Below are positions 8,340 to 18,821 of a stretch of DNA of 64,000 nucleotides, one piece after another. The position numbers were made by a program, and so were the translations under genes. The notes under the pieces were generated by a model. That model was not told where the DNA came from, did not search any database, and saw nothing but the letters and a program-made list of their open reading frames with translations. The stretch spans positions 1 through 64,000 of the forward strand of contig QBVD01000052.1 of the NCBI GenBank assembly GCA_003058525.1. The letters run 5' to 3'. Positions within the stretch are counted from its first letter, which is position 1. Every line of letters begins with the position of its first letter. This stretch comes from a gamma proteobacterium symbiont of Ctena orbiculata (GTDB lineage Bacteria > Pseudomonadota > Gammaproteobacteria > Chromatiales > Chromatiaceae).

Positions 8340-11189
8340 CTAGTCTTCTATCACCTCTTCCCAGTAGATGGGACGGAACCTGTCCCCCCACTCGTGTTTT
8401 TTCTCCAGATCGGCGAAGAGGAAAATCTTTTTGCCGAGTATGGGGTTGCCATCTCCATCTTCTCCTCCCGGAAATATCAACATGGGGGAGGGAGGGATAC
8501 CCTGTAGTGCCAGCTGTGTGGATCTGTCGCTCAGGGTGAGCGGAGCCTCGGTGGCACCATCCCAGTTGATGGCTGCGTTGGCACTGATCAGATCGAGCCC
8601 ATAAATGTTTGCAGTCCCTGTCGTGGATGAGGCTTCGCAGGGGTTTTCAGGTGCCACCCTGTCGGCACGATAGGTGGTGAAGAAGATGGCATAGTCGTAG
8701 AGAATCGCCCTTGAGTATGACTTCTCCCCCCCTGGCAGGGTGATGTACCAGCCTCTGACCTGGTCGTCGAGTACTTCACCGTTGTTCAGAATCGTAGATG
8801 TGGCATCGATGAAATCACGCTCGCCCGCCGGCGCCTGGGTAATTCGATTCTCCCAGATGTCGCCATCCTTGATCATATAGAAGCGGTCTCTGATATCCGA
8901 ATCCAGCGGGTTGGCATGGTCGCCGGTGCTGATCAGTAACACCAGGAACTGCCGGGTGCCCTTTGCATAGTAGCCGATCTGAGGTGTGGTGAAGAACTTT
9001 CTGTGGGCCGATGATTGCCGATTGATATCGGTAACGATTCCACCTGTGATGCTGTTTCCACTATTTTCGTCGTCTGCGAAGTCCACGCGTATGATCCTGC
9101 CGCCCACGTCGGCGGCATAGATGCGATCCACCAAGCCATTGCCGTTGATATCCACGGTGGCAAGGTTGCCGGGTATGGCGTAGTCCATACCGGCGACAGT
9201 GTGTGTGGCTTCATTGCTGGCTATGGATGCCAGCAGTGAGCCGCTGACGGCATCGACGATATAGATTGCATTGCCTTCATCATCCGGCCGGTTGTCGTTG
9301 TCCTGGTCGGGATCGTAACCGCCGCCGAAGATGAGCACGTCCCGTTCTGCCCCATCGATCCGCATCCTGACGAACAAGGGTTTCGACCAGGTCTGGCCCA
9401 ACCGGGCATAGTCTGTTGGTGATGCCTCCCGGGAGATTTCAGCGAGATAGTCGGGCTCCAGTCGATCCGTGATATCGAGCATATGGTATTTTCGGCCCCC
9501 TCTGCGCATACCGACGATAGCTATCTTTCTGCCGCCCGTTTCATAGACGCTGAGCGGTCCATCGAGTCCGTAGTTGGGTGTGACGGATGACTCGTTGTTT
9601 CTGATGTGGCGGATATCGGTCATCAGGTCTCTTGGCATGAAGGCCCAGAGTTCCCGGCCTGTGTTGGCGTCGATGGCCTCCAACACACCCTCGCTGGTGG
9701 GCAGATAGACAGTGCTCTCCTGACCATATCGAACCACCACGGGTTGGGTGTGGACCGGGGCGCCCATCACCCCAGCGTGTGCGGGTTGCTGTGCCGTGGC
9801 GATATAGGCGGGATCACGTGTGATCCAGTTGAGCAGGGTGGTGCGATCCTCCTCATTTGCAACACCAAGCGTCTCCACGGTGATGCCGGTTGTCTCCCGA
9901 TGGATACGGTTCGAGGGATGGGCAAGGGATAGCCCGGGATTCAGGTTTGTATACAGTATTCTCAGCCCTGCCATATTGTCTGCGACACCACCGCTTAACG
10001 GATCGCCACCGTCGGGCAGGCAACCGCCTTGGTTGCAAAACAGGTCAACGGTACTGGCGAAGGTGTGATCGTCATTGAGTACCCGTTGGCCGCCGGTTGC
10101 GAGCAAGCGAATATCATCGTCGCCGACGTCCACTCGGTATTTTTTCAGGTTACCCCGCCAGAATCCCCTGGCTTCCGGAAGGAACAGCGGAACATAGATA
10201 AAATCGCCGTTGATTGCCGCATTGTCCGGATTGAAAGGGATGGAGGGGGCATTTATGGCGTAGTCGATTGAGTCCTGCGCTTCGGCAACAACGGCGTTGA
10301 AGGCATTGACGATGGATTCTTCGTCAACCACATGCCATGACTCACCGCCGCCCCTGGCCGCGATTTGATCCATGAATCTATGGGTGGGGGAGCCGGGCGT
10401 TGTACCGAAAGAGAGGGTGTAGGTGAGGATATTCTGTACGCCGTCCCAACCCGTACCGGTTGCAAGATCTGTCTGATATGCCCAGGCGCTGATTTCATTG
10501 GCGCAGCGGGCGCCATCGTTGTGCCATCCCGGTCGCTCATCACTGAAGTCATCGAAAAGATGGACCTCGGCACATGCTATGCCCTCATACCCGGTTCTTG
10601 TGCTGGTATTGGGCGCGCCGTCTGACAGCAGAACGATCCGGTTCGGTGCGCATTTGAGTTCTTCAGGGTCGCCGGTCAATGGTGATTCGGAATGGCTGTT
10701 TTGAATCCGGTCGGGTCTCCTGTTCGGGTTGAACCAATCGACCGCGGCGGCTAGGGCATCGGTAGTGGGTGTGAAATTGAGTGATTGCAACTGGTCGATT
10801 GCTGAGCGGAAGTGCGTAATATCGTTGCCCACAATCGTGAAATCACCGGTATGGGCTATCAATCTTGTCGCAGTTGGATCTTCACTCAATGTAGTGTAGC
10901 CAAGCAGCGTTGCGTTCACGACGTCCAGCAGCCCAGCGTCAACTATCCTGTGCAGCGCATTTACCAGTGCATCCCTGCGGGTGACACCCGGCTCGACCAG
11001 GTTATCCATGCTGCCCGATTCATCGAGAAGGAAGAGAATATTGGGCGGTACCGGTTCCGGTGGTGGTTGCAGATAGACTTCAATATCATCCGCTCTGGCC
11101 GTCACCAGGGAGAACAGGACGAGTATTAATATTAAAGCCTGAAGTAAAGGACGTCTTCCATGATCAGGTATCGGATGGGTAAGTGACAT
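8340..11189 (-). CDS. pilY1: PilY1-like type IV pilus adhesin (cassette 1)
   Basis: 949 residues with an N-terminal signal peptide (hydrophobic 14-31, cleavage near ARA-DD). A von Willebrand A-like domain follows, with MIDAS motif FLLDESGSMD near residues 52-61 and a later LLSDGAPN. The C-terminal half is the PilY1 beta-propeller: [18 protein letters not shown], then [12 protein letters not shown] and a Ca-binding-type loop DINGNGLVD near 680, followed by RIYAADVGGRIIRVD. PilY1 is a surface or tip protein that primes and modulates pili with the minor pilins. RBS AAGGAG precedes ATG 11189. It is the last gene of a pilV-pilW-pilX-pilY1 run and resembles the protein at 14062-16929 along its whole length. 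Confidence 0.92.
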   Translation of the reverse strand: MSLTHPIPDHGRRPLLQALILILVLFSLVTARADDIEVYLQPPPEPVPPNILFLLDESGSMDNLVEPGVTRRDALVNALHRIVDAGLLDVVNATLLGYTTLSEDPTATRLIAHTGDFTIVGNDITHFRSAIDQLQSLNFTPTTDALAAAVDWFNPNRRPDRIQNSHSESPLTGDPEELKCAPNRIVLLSDGAPNTSTRTGYEGIACAEVHLFDDFSDERPGWHNDGARCANEISAWAYQTDLATGTGWDGVQNILTYTLSFGTTPGSPTHRFMDQIAARGGGESWHVVDEESIVNAFNAVVAEAQDSIDYAINAPSIPFNPDNAAINGDFIYVPLFLPEARGFWRGNLKKYRVDVGDDDIRLLATGGQRVLNDDHTFASTVDLFCNQGGCLPDGGDPLSGGVADNMAGLRILYTNLNPGLSLAHPSNRIHRETTGITVETLGVANEEDRTTLLNWITRDPAYIATAQQPAHAGVMGAPVHTQPVVVRYGQESTVYLPTSEGVLEAIDANTGRELWAFMPRDLMTDIRHIRNNESSVTPNYGLDGPLSVYETGGRKIAIVGMRRGGRKYHMLDITDRLEPDYLAEISREASPTDYARLGQTWSKPLFVRMRIDGAERDVLIFGGGYDPDQDNDNRPDDEGNAIYIVDAVSGSLLASIASNEATHTVAGMDYAIPGNLATVDINGNGLVDRIYAADVGGRIIRVDFADDENSGNSITGGIVTDINRQSSAHRKFFTTPQIGYYAKGTRQFLVLLISTGDHANPLDSDIRDRFYMIKDGDIWENRITQAPAGERDFIDATSTILNNGEVLDDQVRGWYITLPGGEKSYSRAILYDYAIFFTTYRADRVAPENPCEASSTTGTANIYGLDLISANAAINWDGATEAPLTLSDRSTQLALQGIPPSPMLIFPGGEDGDGNPILGKKIFLFADLEKKHEWGDRFRPIYWEEVIED

Positions 11190-11200
11190 GGCGCTACTCC

Positions 11201-11713
11201 TTAGTACCGTTGTCGTATCAATCCTACTTGCATGCGGTTATGCGTGCGGGCGGCACTTTCTCCGACTCTGCCGATGGCGTCTGCCAGAAACAGGTGGGTG
11301 GTGTTGTCCAACTGGTGACCGGAGAAAAAGAGACCCTGTCTCTCTCCCAGATACTCCATCCTGAGGCTGGCCCTCTGGGGAGGCTGGTCCGCCAGGGCAG
11401 GATCCAAGGGTTCACCCTGTGGAGTTTGGGTGGAGAAAAACGGGTCAGCCTCGGTGACTTCACCGACTGTGTTGGGAATATCCAGGTTGTCTATGACGGT
11501 TAAATCCGGCCCGGTGACAATCGCCAAGGCATTCTCTGCGGCACTGAAACTCAAGCCCTTGAACTGATGATTGACCGCGACTTTAGTGTCCAGATTGGTG
11601 TTTTGCATGGCGGTGACACTGAGTAGTGTGACTATCGTGAGTATGATCAGGCTGATTACCAGGGCAGTGCCGGATTGATTGGAGACTTGTTTTTTTAGTT
11701 GAGGTGGTGACAT
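11201..11713 (-). CDS. pilX: PilX minor pilin (cassette 1)
   Basis: 170 residues. A short basic leader precedes GTALVISLIILTIVTLLSVT, the hydrophobic helix of PilX N-terminal proteins. NTNLDTKVAVNHQFKGLSFS and AAENALA follow, the usual PilX signature. It lacks the classical FTLIE, as PilX proteins do, and should be an inner-membrane minor pilin that enters the pilus. RBS GGAG lies 7 bases before ATG. pilW ends 9 bases upstream and pilY1 starts 11 bases downstream. Confidence 0.88.
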   Translation of the reverse strand: MSPPQLKKQVSNQSGTALVISLIILTIVTLLSVTAMQNTNLDTKVAVNHQFKGLSFSAAENALAIVTGPDLTVIDNLDIPNTVGEVTEADPFFSTQTPQGEPLDPALADQPPQRASLRMEYLGERQGLFFSGHQLDNTTHLFLADAIGRVGESAARTHNRMQVGLIRQRY

Positions 11714-11722
11714 GACAACTCC

Positions 11723-12574
11723 TCAGTTATCGGCAAATTGACGATCCATGTGGTGCAGGTTCCGCAGTGAGATGGTTGTGCTGGCTGACTTGTAGATGAA
11801 GTTGTTATCAGGTGTGGTGAATGTGGCGCCCAGCAGGTCCAATTGTTCCGGCGTCTGTGGGCGATAGGGCCTGGGGAGTTCATAACCGACACCGGAACTG
11901 ACCACCAAACCGATCCTGATCGATACAACGCTCATCCAGTTGTGAGGTTCAACATGATCGGCAGTGAGATAGAGGTTCGCAACGCCATCGGGCTCCCTGT
12001 CCGTGTCGATGCCATAGAGCACGCGCATCTGACTGATGTCCGATGCGATGGGTTGTGATTGGATCAGTGATCCGTTTTGATAGACCTGGCAGTTAAGATC
12101 CCCCTCACTGTCCACGAGGAAACGGACAGTGACTGTGCCATCGTCCACGGTTTCGTCATTCAAACCACAGGGTGCGGGACTGGCGGCATAGCGGACCGCC
12201 ACGATGCTGGAATCCTCGGGGGCGGGACTCCACTCATCACCGGAGTGGGTGACGCCATTGACTATGCCATCGGGATAACGGTCAACAGCCGGGAATGTTC
12301 GCATACCCGTATCCTCCCGGCCATCGGTATAGGCGGCGGCGCTGTCGGCTGAGGTTGCTATTCCTCTACCGGCCATGATCAAGGCGCGTCGCATCTCCTG
12401 GAATACAAAACGGTACTTTTCAGTTGCAACCGAAATAGCCGCCCTGGCATTGAAGGCATTCTTGCTGTCCAGGTAGATCTTGCCGATTCCTCCGACAAGG
12501 AAGAGACTGATCGCACTGGCGATCATAAGCGATATCAGGGAGAAACCACTGTGAGAATGTTTCCTGCCTTGCAT
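11723..12574 (-). CDS. pilW: PilW minor pilin (cassette 1)
   Basis: 283 residues. The type III (prepilin) signal reads HSHSGFSLISLMIASAISLF, with PilD-type cleavage after the Gly; Ile/Ser replaces the usual E5 region, as in many PilW proteins. The core has IYLDSKNAFNARAAIS, FVFQEMRRALIMAGRG and the late IRIGLVVSS, all shared with the copy at 17476-18270. It begins TAATATG, only 1 base after the pilV stop, with GGAG inside the pilV end, so the two are translationally linked. Confidence 0.88.
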   Translation of the reverse strand: MQGRKHSHSGFSLISLMIASAISLFLVGGIGKIYLDSKNAFNARAAISVATEKYRFVFQEMRRALIMAGRGIATSADSAAAYTDGREDTGMRTFPAVDRYPDGIVNGVTHSGDEWSPAPEDSSIVAVRYAASPAPCGLNDETVDDGTVTVRFLVDSEGDLNCQVYQNGSLIQSQPIASDISQMRVLYGIDTDREPDGVANLYLTADHVEPHNWMSVVSIRIGLVVSSGVGYELPRPYRPQTPEQLDLLGATFTTPDNNFIYKSASTTISLRNLHHMDRQFADN

Positions 12575-12575
12575 A

Positions 12576-13142
12576 TTACGGCGCTCCTGGAATGACTGCC
12601 ATGACGATCTCTTCAGACTCGTTGAGATCTCTATCCGTCACTCTTCTTTGTCGTTGCCAACTGATGGTGATCAACTGGTGAGAGAGGTCACTGCATCCGT
12701 CTGCATCGTTCGGGTCCGAATCGAGGCAGGCGATCCGCAGTTGTCCATCCGGCAGGGTGTCTTGGATGCCTGAACCGCAATTGATTTGGTACAGGTCGTA
12801 AACGGCCATCTGTTCCGGTGTGCACTCCTCAAGTGATGAGGAGATGGCCATGGTCGGTGTCATTGCACAGTTCGGAACTGCCGGCCCTGATCCCGTATCG
12901 CAGGCTGGATTCCCAAGATAATGGTTATCGGCCACGCCAATGAGATTGGCGTGCATACGGTCCGAAAGCGCAGTGGCAATATCGATTGCCCTGGAACGGT
13001 AGCCGGCATTACTGGAACCTTGTAGCGCGGCTATTTGCATGCTCGCCACGCCAAGCAGGCCTATCGCCACGATGATTGCGGCTATCAACACTTCAATTAG
13101 TGTCATGCCCTGGTTTTTTTGCCGATATGCAATGAGTGACAT
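12576..13142 (-). CDS. pilV: PilV minor pilin (cassette 1)
   Basis: 188 residues. ATG 13142 (MSLIAYRQ) has GAGG upstream; the in-frame ATG at 13163 does not. The prepilin motif is KNQGMTLIEVLIAAIIVAIG, with Gly cleavage and Glu5, then LLGVASMQIAALQGSSNAGYRS, typical of PilV. Cysteine-rich C-terminal part (CTPEQMAVYDLYQINCG and a late CLDSD). First gene of cassette 1, expected to be transcribed on its own since 500 bases separate it from the pilE-like gene. Confidence 0.88.
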   Translation of the reverse strand: MSLIAYRQKNQGMTLIEVLIAAIIVAIGLLGVASMQIAALQGSSNAGYRSRAIDIATALSDRMHANLIGVADNHYLGNPACDTGSGPAVPNCAMTPTMAISSSLEECTPEQMAVYDLYQINCGSGIQDTLPDGQLRIACLDSDPNDADGCSDLSHQLITISWQRQRRVTDRDLNESEEIVMAVIPGAP

Positions 13143-13642
13143 TGGTTGCCTCGTTAACCACATCCATTCACAGCGGATAAGTATCCCTGTGAAAAATACA
13201 AAACATAGTCAGCGTTCCTTTCGAAACAGGCAGCAGGCTGCTATTTCGAACCAGGCCGAAAAGAAGGGGTAGGCATATGATGGTATAGCGCGGTGAAAAT
13301 CAATACCGCTGAGAAAGCGAATCCCTGCTTTAAGTCCATTGTTTGGAACACTCCATGTTCGACTTCAGATTACCGGTAGAAATAATTGAAGGTAAGTACC
13401 GTTTGTCGGGTAAGCTCTACCGTTTATTCCGGTAGTGCCCTTAATCGCCAGGGATGATTCGAGTAATTTGGGGGATGGCCATCAAAGCGGTGCGCGCGCC
13501 GATGATACCGCTACCTCTTAAAACACAATCTGTTGTACAACTCGGTATTGAAATGAGTCGGGATCCTCCGAATCGTCTTCAGAGGATCCCTTATCGATGG
13601 TTTACTATGTTCAATTAGGGTTTTGCGATCATTGGAATCTAT
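13143..13642. other. 500-base spacer between the two minor pilin cassettes
   Basis: No coding frame is convincing. It must hold the end of the upstream cassette transcript and the promoter of cassette 1. The only clear structure is the hairpin at 13560-13590, listed separately. I did not find a sigma-54 or PilR-type site I would defend. Confidence 0.55.
13560..13590 (-). terminator. hairpin after the pilE-like gene, possible terminator of cassette 2
   Basis: Perfect 9-bp arms GGGATCCTC (13560-13568) and GAGGATCCC (13582-13590), extended by a GAA/TTC pair inside the loop. It lies about 50 bases past the pilE-like stop on the minus strand. There is no strong T tract after it, so termination is plausible rather than certain. 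Confidence 0.5.
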
Positions 13643-14065
13643 CTATTTCCAGCCATTTGTCCATCCACCTTCATTCCGCTGTTTCAAGCCGGTCGAACTG
13701 AGGCGATAAGCTGTCACTCTATCTTGATCTTGTCCATTCTGCCCGGTGATTTCAATCACGTAGCAGCTGACGATGGGGCAATCCGCGGTTGCCGCCACAA
13801 TATTGAGATTGGTATAAAAGCCCTCTACGCTTGTGGCGTTGATGTTTGCTGCGGCAAGCGTCGTCTGGTAGGAGCCGGTGCGTGCGCGCACTACCTCCAG
13901 CTTTTGTGCCGCATCGAGGAGGGCGTTCATGCCGTCATTGCGGCGCCCCTTCCTGACCGAATCGACATAGCTTGGGTAGGCTATCGCGGCCAGGATACCA
14001 ACGACTGCCACCACGATCATGAGTTCAATCAGGGTGAACCCACGCTGCTTATGGTATCTACTCAT
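13643..14065 (-). CDS. pilE: PilE-like type IV pilin
   Basis: 140 residues from ATG 14065, which overlaps the pilY1 stop as ATGA and has AGAGG upstream; the frame continues to 14110 inside pilY1. The prepilin motif is [28 protein letters not shown], the standard PilE form with Glu5 (shown here in two overlapping parts: [12 protein letters not shown] and [13 protein letters not shown]). Next come [17 protein letters not shown] and a two-Cys C-terminal loop ([14 protein letters not shown]). In many gammaproteobacteria a pilE gene closes the fimU-pilV-W-X-Y1-E operon, and here it does so for cassette 2 only. Confidence 0.92.
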   Translation of the reverse strand: MSRYHKQRGFTLIELMIVVAVVGILAAIAYPSYVDSVRKGRRNDGMNALLDAAQKLEVVRARTGSYQTTLAAANINATSVEGFYTNLNIVAATADCPIVSCYVIEITGQNGQDQDRVTAYRLSSTGLKQRNEGGWTNGWK

Positions 14066-16929
14066 GGTACAACCTCTTCCCACCAGATCGGTATGTATTG
14101 TAAATCCCATTTCTCGACTTCTTCTATCCCGGCAAGTGCAATCACTTTCATACCGGGTACACTCACGGCTGTCTGTCCATCACCGGATAAGATATCAGGA
14201 AAGACAAGGGTAGGTGCCGGGGGTATGCCAACCATGTGCAACAATTTTGTGCGATCATCCCCGTCAAGGGTGCCCTCGCTTCCGCCCAGACCGTCGAACA
14301 CAGCTGCGCCACTGGTCATATGGACAGCGTAGAAACGGGACGTACCCACAGCACCCCGCGCCTCACAGCTGGCCAGTTCACCGCTGCGCTCGGCACTGTA
14401 GGTCGTGAACAATACCGCGTAGTTGTAGAGCACCGCCTTCGAGAATGATTTTTCGCCGTTGTGCTCAAGGTCCATCCGCCATCCCGATGCCGCTGATAGG
14501 TCCGCTTGGGCCTGCAGCATTTGACTGTCGCTGCCGTCTTGGATGAGGTTGTCGGTCGCATTATACAGGTCCGAGTAGGTGACCGTTACATAGCTGGTCG
14601 GCGCGGCCCAGACATTCGGATCCTTGATCATGTAAAACTGGTCCGTCAGCGTCTGATCCAGCGGGGATGTTCTGTCGCCGGATCCGATGAGTACGGCCAG
14701 GTATTGACGTCCTCCTCTGTTGAAGTAGCCGACTTCCGGGGTATTGAAGAAACGACGGTACGGCAAACTGGTGGACGAATTGATATCGGCTATGACGCCG
14801 CCGGACAGAGAGGTTGTGCCGTCTTCGGGGATGTCGATACGGATAATCCTGCCGGCCACATCCGCCGCATAGAGACGATCCAAGGTGCCGTTGCGGTTCA
14901 CATCAAATGGCAGGACATCGCTGGGAATGCTGTTGTTCATGCCGGAGACATTCGAAGTGCTGTTTGAAATCCTGCGTATGAATGTGCCGTCCGAGGCCCG
15001 GATGATATAGATTCCGTTGCCCTGATCGTCATCGGCTCTTGAAGTGGCGCCATCCTGATCGGGGTCGTAGCCGCCGCCGAATACAAGGACGTCGGTGATG
15101 GATCCACTGACATACATGCGAGCCAACAGGGGTTTTGACCAGGTCTGTCCAAGCGTATCGTAATCACTGCCTGAACTGTCGGGGTCGGGGTCCGAGATCT
15201 GTGTGACGAACCGGGGATTTAACCTGTCTGTAATATCCAGCAGGTAATAGCTGTGACCGCCACGGCGCATGCCGAAAATGGCCATAGTGCGATTGCCGGT
15301 TTCATACACCGTCAGGGGGCCGTCCAGCCCGTAATGAGGCACGGTAGAGTCGTTATTGTTTTTCAGGGTCAGGATATCGTCCAGGAGGTCGCTGGGCATG
15401 AAGGCCCATAACTCCGCACCGGTGTCGGCATCGATCGCTTCGAGCACGCCTTCGCTGGTGGGCAGATAGACGACGGTATGGTCACCGGGATAGTCTACCA
15501 CGCTGGGTTGGGTGTGTATCGGGGCGCCCATTTCGCCTTCGTGGACATTAAAGGCGTCCTGCCAGCTGATCCAGTCGAGGACTTCGGTCCTGGTTGCGTC
15601 TGTACCCACGTTGAGCAGTTCATTGGTAATGTATGTTGTGTTGGTGCGATGCACCCTGTTCGTGGTATCCGACAGGGGGACACTGGTGTCGGGATTTACA
15701 TTGCTGTAGATATTCCTGCTGCCGGCGGCCAGCATGTGGGATGCAGCACCTCCGACCAAAGGATTGCCGCCGTCATCGCCTGAGCCCCAATGGTCTTGCG
15801 AAGAGACAAACTCGAAACTGTCGTTGATGATAGGATCTCCAGTCGCATCCTGGAGGACAATGGAAATCTCGTCACCCGATGTTTCTGTTGTGATGGTATA
15901 ACTCTTCAAATTGCCTTTCCAGAATGTCTCCCCTTCCGGCACCAGGAGCGGCACAAAGATACGATCGCCGCTCACTGCCGCGTTGTCCTGGTTGAAAGGT
16001 ATGACAGGCGCCGTATAGGCATAAGGTATGGATTGCTGCGCATCCACGACAATTGAAGTAAAGGCGCTGACCAGATCGGAAACACTGGTTGCCGGATAGT
16101 AGCTGCCACCACCTGCGTCAGATATGCTTCTCATGAAATTTTCAATCACATCGTCATTGGTGTCGAAACCGATGGTATGGGTGACGATGTTCTGCGTCTC
16201 TTGCCAAGCTGTGCTGGGCTCCATATCGGTGGTATAGGCGTAACTGGCTATTTCCCTGGCGCAGCGTCCGCTTTGATTACTTGAGGTGGCGTCGCTGACG
16301 CATGGGTCGAAGGTTTCATAACTGGTCAAACCGTACGCCTCTCCGCTTGTGGGAGAGTTTGAATTGGGGCGACCGTCGGTGAGGACCACCATGTGGTTGG
16401 GGCGGCACCAGTTGTCCGCCGCAGTGCCGTCGATGGGTGAGGTCGTGGCGAAGCCGTTGGCGTCGGTGAAGGTCCGGTCGCGCCGGAACCAGTCGACAGC
16501 AGCCTCCATCGCCTTGACCGTGGGGGTGTAGCTGCGGGTCTGCAGGTTATCCGCCGCATTCAGGAAGTTGCTTCTGTTCGTCTCTATGAGGGCGAAATTA
16601 CCGCTGAGCGCACGCAGGAAAAGTGGACCGTTGTTACCCGTGTTGGTCGTGTAGCCGAGCATGGCGGCATTTACATTTTCCATGTCCGGGTCGTTGATCA
16701 ATATCCTCATCGCATCTTCCAGGCGGTCTCTGCGGCTAGGGCTGCCACTGGACATACTGCCCGATTCGTCGAGTACGAAGAGTACGTTCGGGGGTACGGG
16801 ATCGGGTGGCTCATGCAGGTAGATCTCTATATCATCCGCAAGTACAGATATGCTTGCGGAGGTCAGACTCAGTAGGAGCCCAAACCAAGTCGCCCTATGT
16901 TTGAGACAGTGTGGTTGAAACGTATTCAT
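14062..16929 (-). CDS. pilY1: PilY1-like type IV pilus adhesin (cassette 2)
   Basis: 955 residues with an N-terminal signal peptide ending near SVLA-DD. Domain order matches the other copy: vWA-like domain with [14 protein letters not shown], a VLTDGRPN motif, then the beta-propeller with [30 protein letters not shown] and a Ca-type loop DVNRNGTLD near 676, followed by [22 protein letters not shown] precedes ATG 16929. The two PilY1 proteins share long identical stretches in the propeller but differ in the N-terminal vWA insertions, where this one has a Ser/Gly-rich loop after the MIDAS. Confidence 0.93.
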   Translation of the reverse strand: MNTFQPHCLKHRATWFGLLLSLTSASISVLADDIEIYLHEPPDPVPPNVLFVLDESGSMSSGSPSRRDRLEDAMRILINDPDMENVNAAMLGYTTNTGNNGPLFLRALSGNFALIETNRSNFLNAADNLQTRSYTPTVKAMEAAVDWFRRDRTFTDANGFATTSPIDGTAADNWCRPNHMVVLTDGRPNSNSPTSGEAYGLTSYETFDPCVSDATSSNQSGRCAREIASYAYTTDMEPSTAWQETQNIVTHTIGFDTNDDVIENFMRSISDAGGGSYYPATSVSDLVSAFTSIVVDAQQSIPYAYTAPVIPFNQDNAAVSGDRIFVPLLVPEGETFWKGNLKSYTITTETSGDEISIVLQDATGDPIINDSFEFVSSQDHWGSGDDGGNPLVGGAASHMLAAGSRNIYSNVNPDTSVPLSDTTNRVHRTNTTYITNELLNVGTDATRTEVLDWISWQDAFNVHEGEMGAPIHTQPSVVDYPGDHTVVYLPTSEGVLEAIDADTGAELWAFMPSDLLDDILTLKNNNDSTVPHYGLDGPLTVYETGNRTMAIFGMRRGGHSYYLLDITDRLNPRFVTQISDPDPDSSGSDYDTLGQTWSKPLLARMYVSGSITDVLVFGGGYDPDQDGATSRADDDQGNGIYIIRASDGTFIRRISNSTSNVSGMNNSIPSDVLPFDVNRNGTLDRLYAADVAGRIIRIDIPEDGTTSLSGGVIADINSSTSLPYRRFFNTPEVGYFNRGGRQYLAVLIGSGDRTSPLDQTLTDQFYMIKDPNVWAAPTSYVTVTYSDLYNATDNLIQDGSDSQMLQAQADLSAASGWRMDLEHNGEKSFSKAVLYNYAVLFTTYSAERSGELASCEARGAVGTSRFYAVHMTSGAAVFDGLGGSEGTLDGDDRTKLLHMVGIPPAPTLVFPDILSGDGQTAVSVPGMKVIALAGIEEVEKWDLQYIPIWWEEVVP

Positions 16930-16954
16930 GAATGTTTACTCCTAAATACCCTAA

Positions 16955-17473
16955 CTACTGTGATATCAGTACAACCTGCATACGATTGGTGGTATGAGTG
17001 CCGCTTTGAGCGACAAACCCCTGGGCAGTAGCAAGGTATGTATTGAAAGCATTACCCAATGGATAGCCGGAGACAATGATGCCCGGTGTTGTTGGAGTCG
17101 CCGGTTGGTTTTTGGCAAGGCCATAGAGATAGGTCATGGTAAGGTCTGCGGACAAGGCGGGTTGATTCGCAGTCGCGGGAGATGTGAAGTAACCCAGGTT
17201 ATCAGCAGTTTCACCTGGTACAGTGTTTGGAACCAGAGGGATGGGTGATGGATTCGGCGTTGTTGCCATGGCCAGTGCGCTTTCGGCCGCCTGGAAACTC
17301 AGCTCTTTGAGCTGGTGATTTACGGTGATCTTGGTGTCGAGGTTGGTCGTGCGCATGGCGCTGACACTCAGGATTGTAATGATCACCAGGAATATCAGGC
17401 TTATAGCCAGCGCGGCCCCCCTTTGATGGGAGGCTGTACGGCATCTTTTGTGTGTAAGGTAGCCTTGTCTCAT
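16955..17473 (-). CDS. pilX: PilX minor pilin (cassette 2)
   Basis: 172 residues. Basic leader, then GAALAISLIFLVIITILSVS and TTNLDTKITVNHQLKELSFQ-AAESALAMA, closely matching the cassette 1 PilX. The rest is Pro/Thr-rich and diverges from the other copy. It starts 2 bases after pilW stops and precedes pilY1 by 25 bases. Confidence 0.88.
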   Translation of the reverse strand: MRQGYLTHKRCRTASHQRGAALAISLIFLVIITILSVSAMRTTNLDTKITVNHQLKELSFQAAESALAMATTPNPSPIPLVPNTVPGETADNLGYFTSPATANQPALSADLTMTYLYGLAKNQPATPTTPGIIVSGYPLGNAFNTYLATAQGFVAQSGTHTTNRMQVVLISQ

Positions 17474-17475
17474 GA

Positions 17476-18270
17476 TTACTGTCTCTGAACCACGCCGTTA
17501 CGGTTTCTCAATGAAATTGTGGTGCTGGCGCTTTGATAGAAGTGGGTTGTGTCGGGCGCGGTATATGTCATGCCCAGGATATCCAACTCATCAGGTGCCG
17601 CAGGCCTGTAGACCGCGGGCAGCAACTCCGTATCGCTTGAACTGGTGACGAAGCCGATGCGGATGGCGATGACAAAATTCCATAGATCGGCATCATCCAC
17701 CTCATCGGCGGTGAGGTATTGATCTGCGGTGTTATCGTCTTCATCCAGGTTGATACCGTACAATGCCCGTATGATGAGGATGTCCGAGGCCAGTAGCTGA
17801 GAAGTCTCGACTCCGCCAATATCGGCTTCGCAAACCAGGTTGCCATCGTTGTCGCGCAAAAAACGTACCGTACTGAAAACGCCACCGAGGGTTCCCGCTT
17901 GACCGCAAGGCGCCGGTCCATCGGCGTAGCGCACGGCGATCACGCTGGAGCCGTTGCCGTCTGTATTGAGAATGCCGTCCGTGCCGACGGCCGGGAATGT
18001 CCGCATATCGTTGTCAGCGTTTTCATAGGCAGCGATATCGTCGTTCTTTTGCGGGATCCCGCGACCTGCCATGATAAGTGTGCGGCGCAGATCCTGAATG
18101 ACGAACCTGGTCTTTTCCGATGCTGAAGCAATAGCCGATCTGGCGCTGAAGGCATTTTTGCTATCGACATAGACCTTTCCCGCTCCACCGATCAGGAACA
18201 GACCGATTGCACTGGCTATCATCAGAGAGACGATGGAAAAGCCGGCTTGTTTTTGATGATTCAGAGGCAT
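17476..18270 (-). CDS. pilW: PilW minor pilin (cassette 2)
   Basis: 264 residues. Prepilin signal KQAGFSIVSLMIASAIGLFL, then KVYVDSKNAFSARSAIASAS, FVIQDLRRTLIMAGRGIP and a late IAIRIGFVTSSSDTE. The same blocks occur in the cassette 1 PilW. Both proteins end in a SASTTISLRN motif near the C-terminus. Confidence 0.88.
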   Translation of the reverse strand: MPLNHQKQAGFSIVSLMIASAIGLFLIGGAGKVYVDSKNAFSARSAIASASEKTRFVIQDLRRTLIMAGRGIPQKNDDIAAYENADNDMRTFPAVGTDGILNTDGNGSSVIAVRYADGPAPCGQAGTLGGVFSTVRFLRDNDGNLVCEADIGGVETSQLLASDILIIRALYGINLDEDDNTADQYLTADEVDDADLWNFVIAIRIGFVTSSSDTELLPAVYRPAAPDELDILGMTYTAPDTTHFYQSASTTISLRNRNGVVQRQ

Positions 18271-18275
18271 GGCGG

Positions 18276-18821
18276 TTATTCCCCAGGTACAAAGATAGGC
18301 GCGCCAGGCATGATTGTGGTCTCTACCTGCTCGGTACGGAAGGCGGCATTGGCGTTTTGGGTCTGCCAGCTTACGATAATCTGCATGGGAGTATTTTCAA
18401 GGCAACCACCAGGACAGGCTACGGTGATCTGACCGCCCGGCAGGGTGTCTTCCACTTTGCAGCGTATATCCCATAAGTCGAACAGGGCCATCTGATCAGG
18501 GGTGCAGTCCGCTGCGTTATTTACCGTGTCATCCGCATCCATGGAACAGATATCCGCAGGCTGCGTGGCTGCGCAGGTTGCCGCCGCTGTGTTGTATGTA
18601 TTAAGGGCATCGAGATTTGCACGAACCCGATCCACCAGTGTCGCGGTCAGATCCGTGGCCTTGGACCGAAATTGCGCGTTACCGGAGCCTTGTAAGGCGT
18701 TGACCTGTAGCGCGGCGACACCCAGTAAACCGATACCCAAGACGACTGCCGCAATCAGAACCTCGACAAGCGTCATGCCGCCGTGGCGGCGGTGTGACTG
18801 TTTAGATGGATTTACGCTCAT
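18276..18821 (-). CDS. pilV: PilV minor pilin (cassette 2)
   Basis: 181 residues. Prepilin motif HRRHGGMTLVEVLIAAVVLG, followed by LLGVAALQVNALQGSGNAQF, and a CTPDQMALFDLWDIRC block that parallels CTPEQMAVYDLYQINC in the other PilV. ATG 18821 overlaps the FimT stop by 4 bases, and 5 bases separate its stop from pilW. Confidence 0.88.
   Translation of the reverse strand: MSVNPSKQSHRRHGGMTLVEVLIAAVVLGIGLLGVAALQVNALQGSGNAQFRSKATDLTATLVDRVRANLDALNTYNTAAATCAATQPADICSMDADDTVNNAADCTPDQMALFDLWDIRCKVEDTLPGGQITVACPGGCLENTPMQIIVSWQTQNANAAFRTEQVETTIMPGAPIFVPGE

Noticed and set aside
13724-14332. 202-residue plus frame across the pilE/pilY1 junction
   Set aside because: Lies opposite two genes with strong pilin and propeller motifs.
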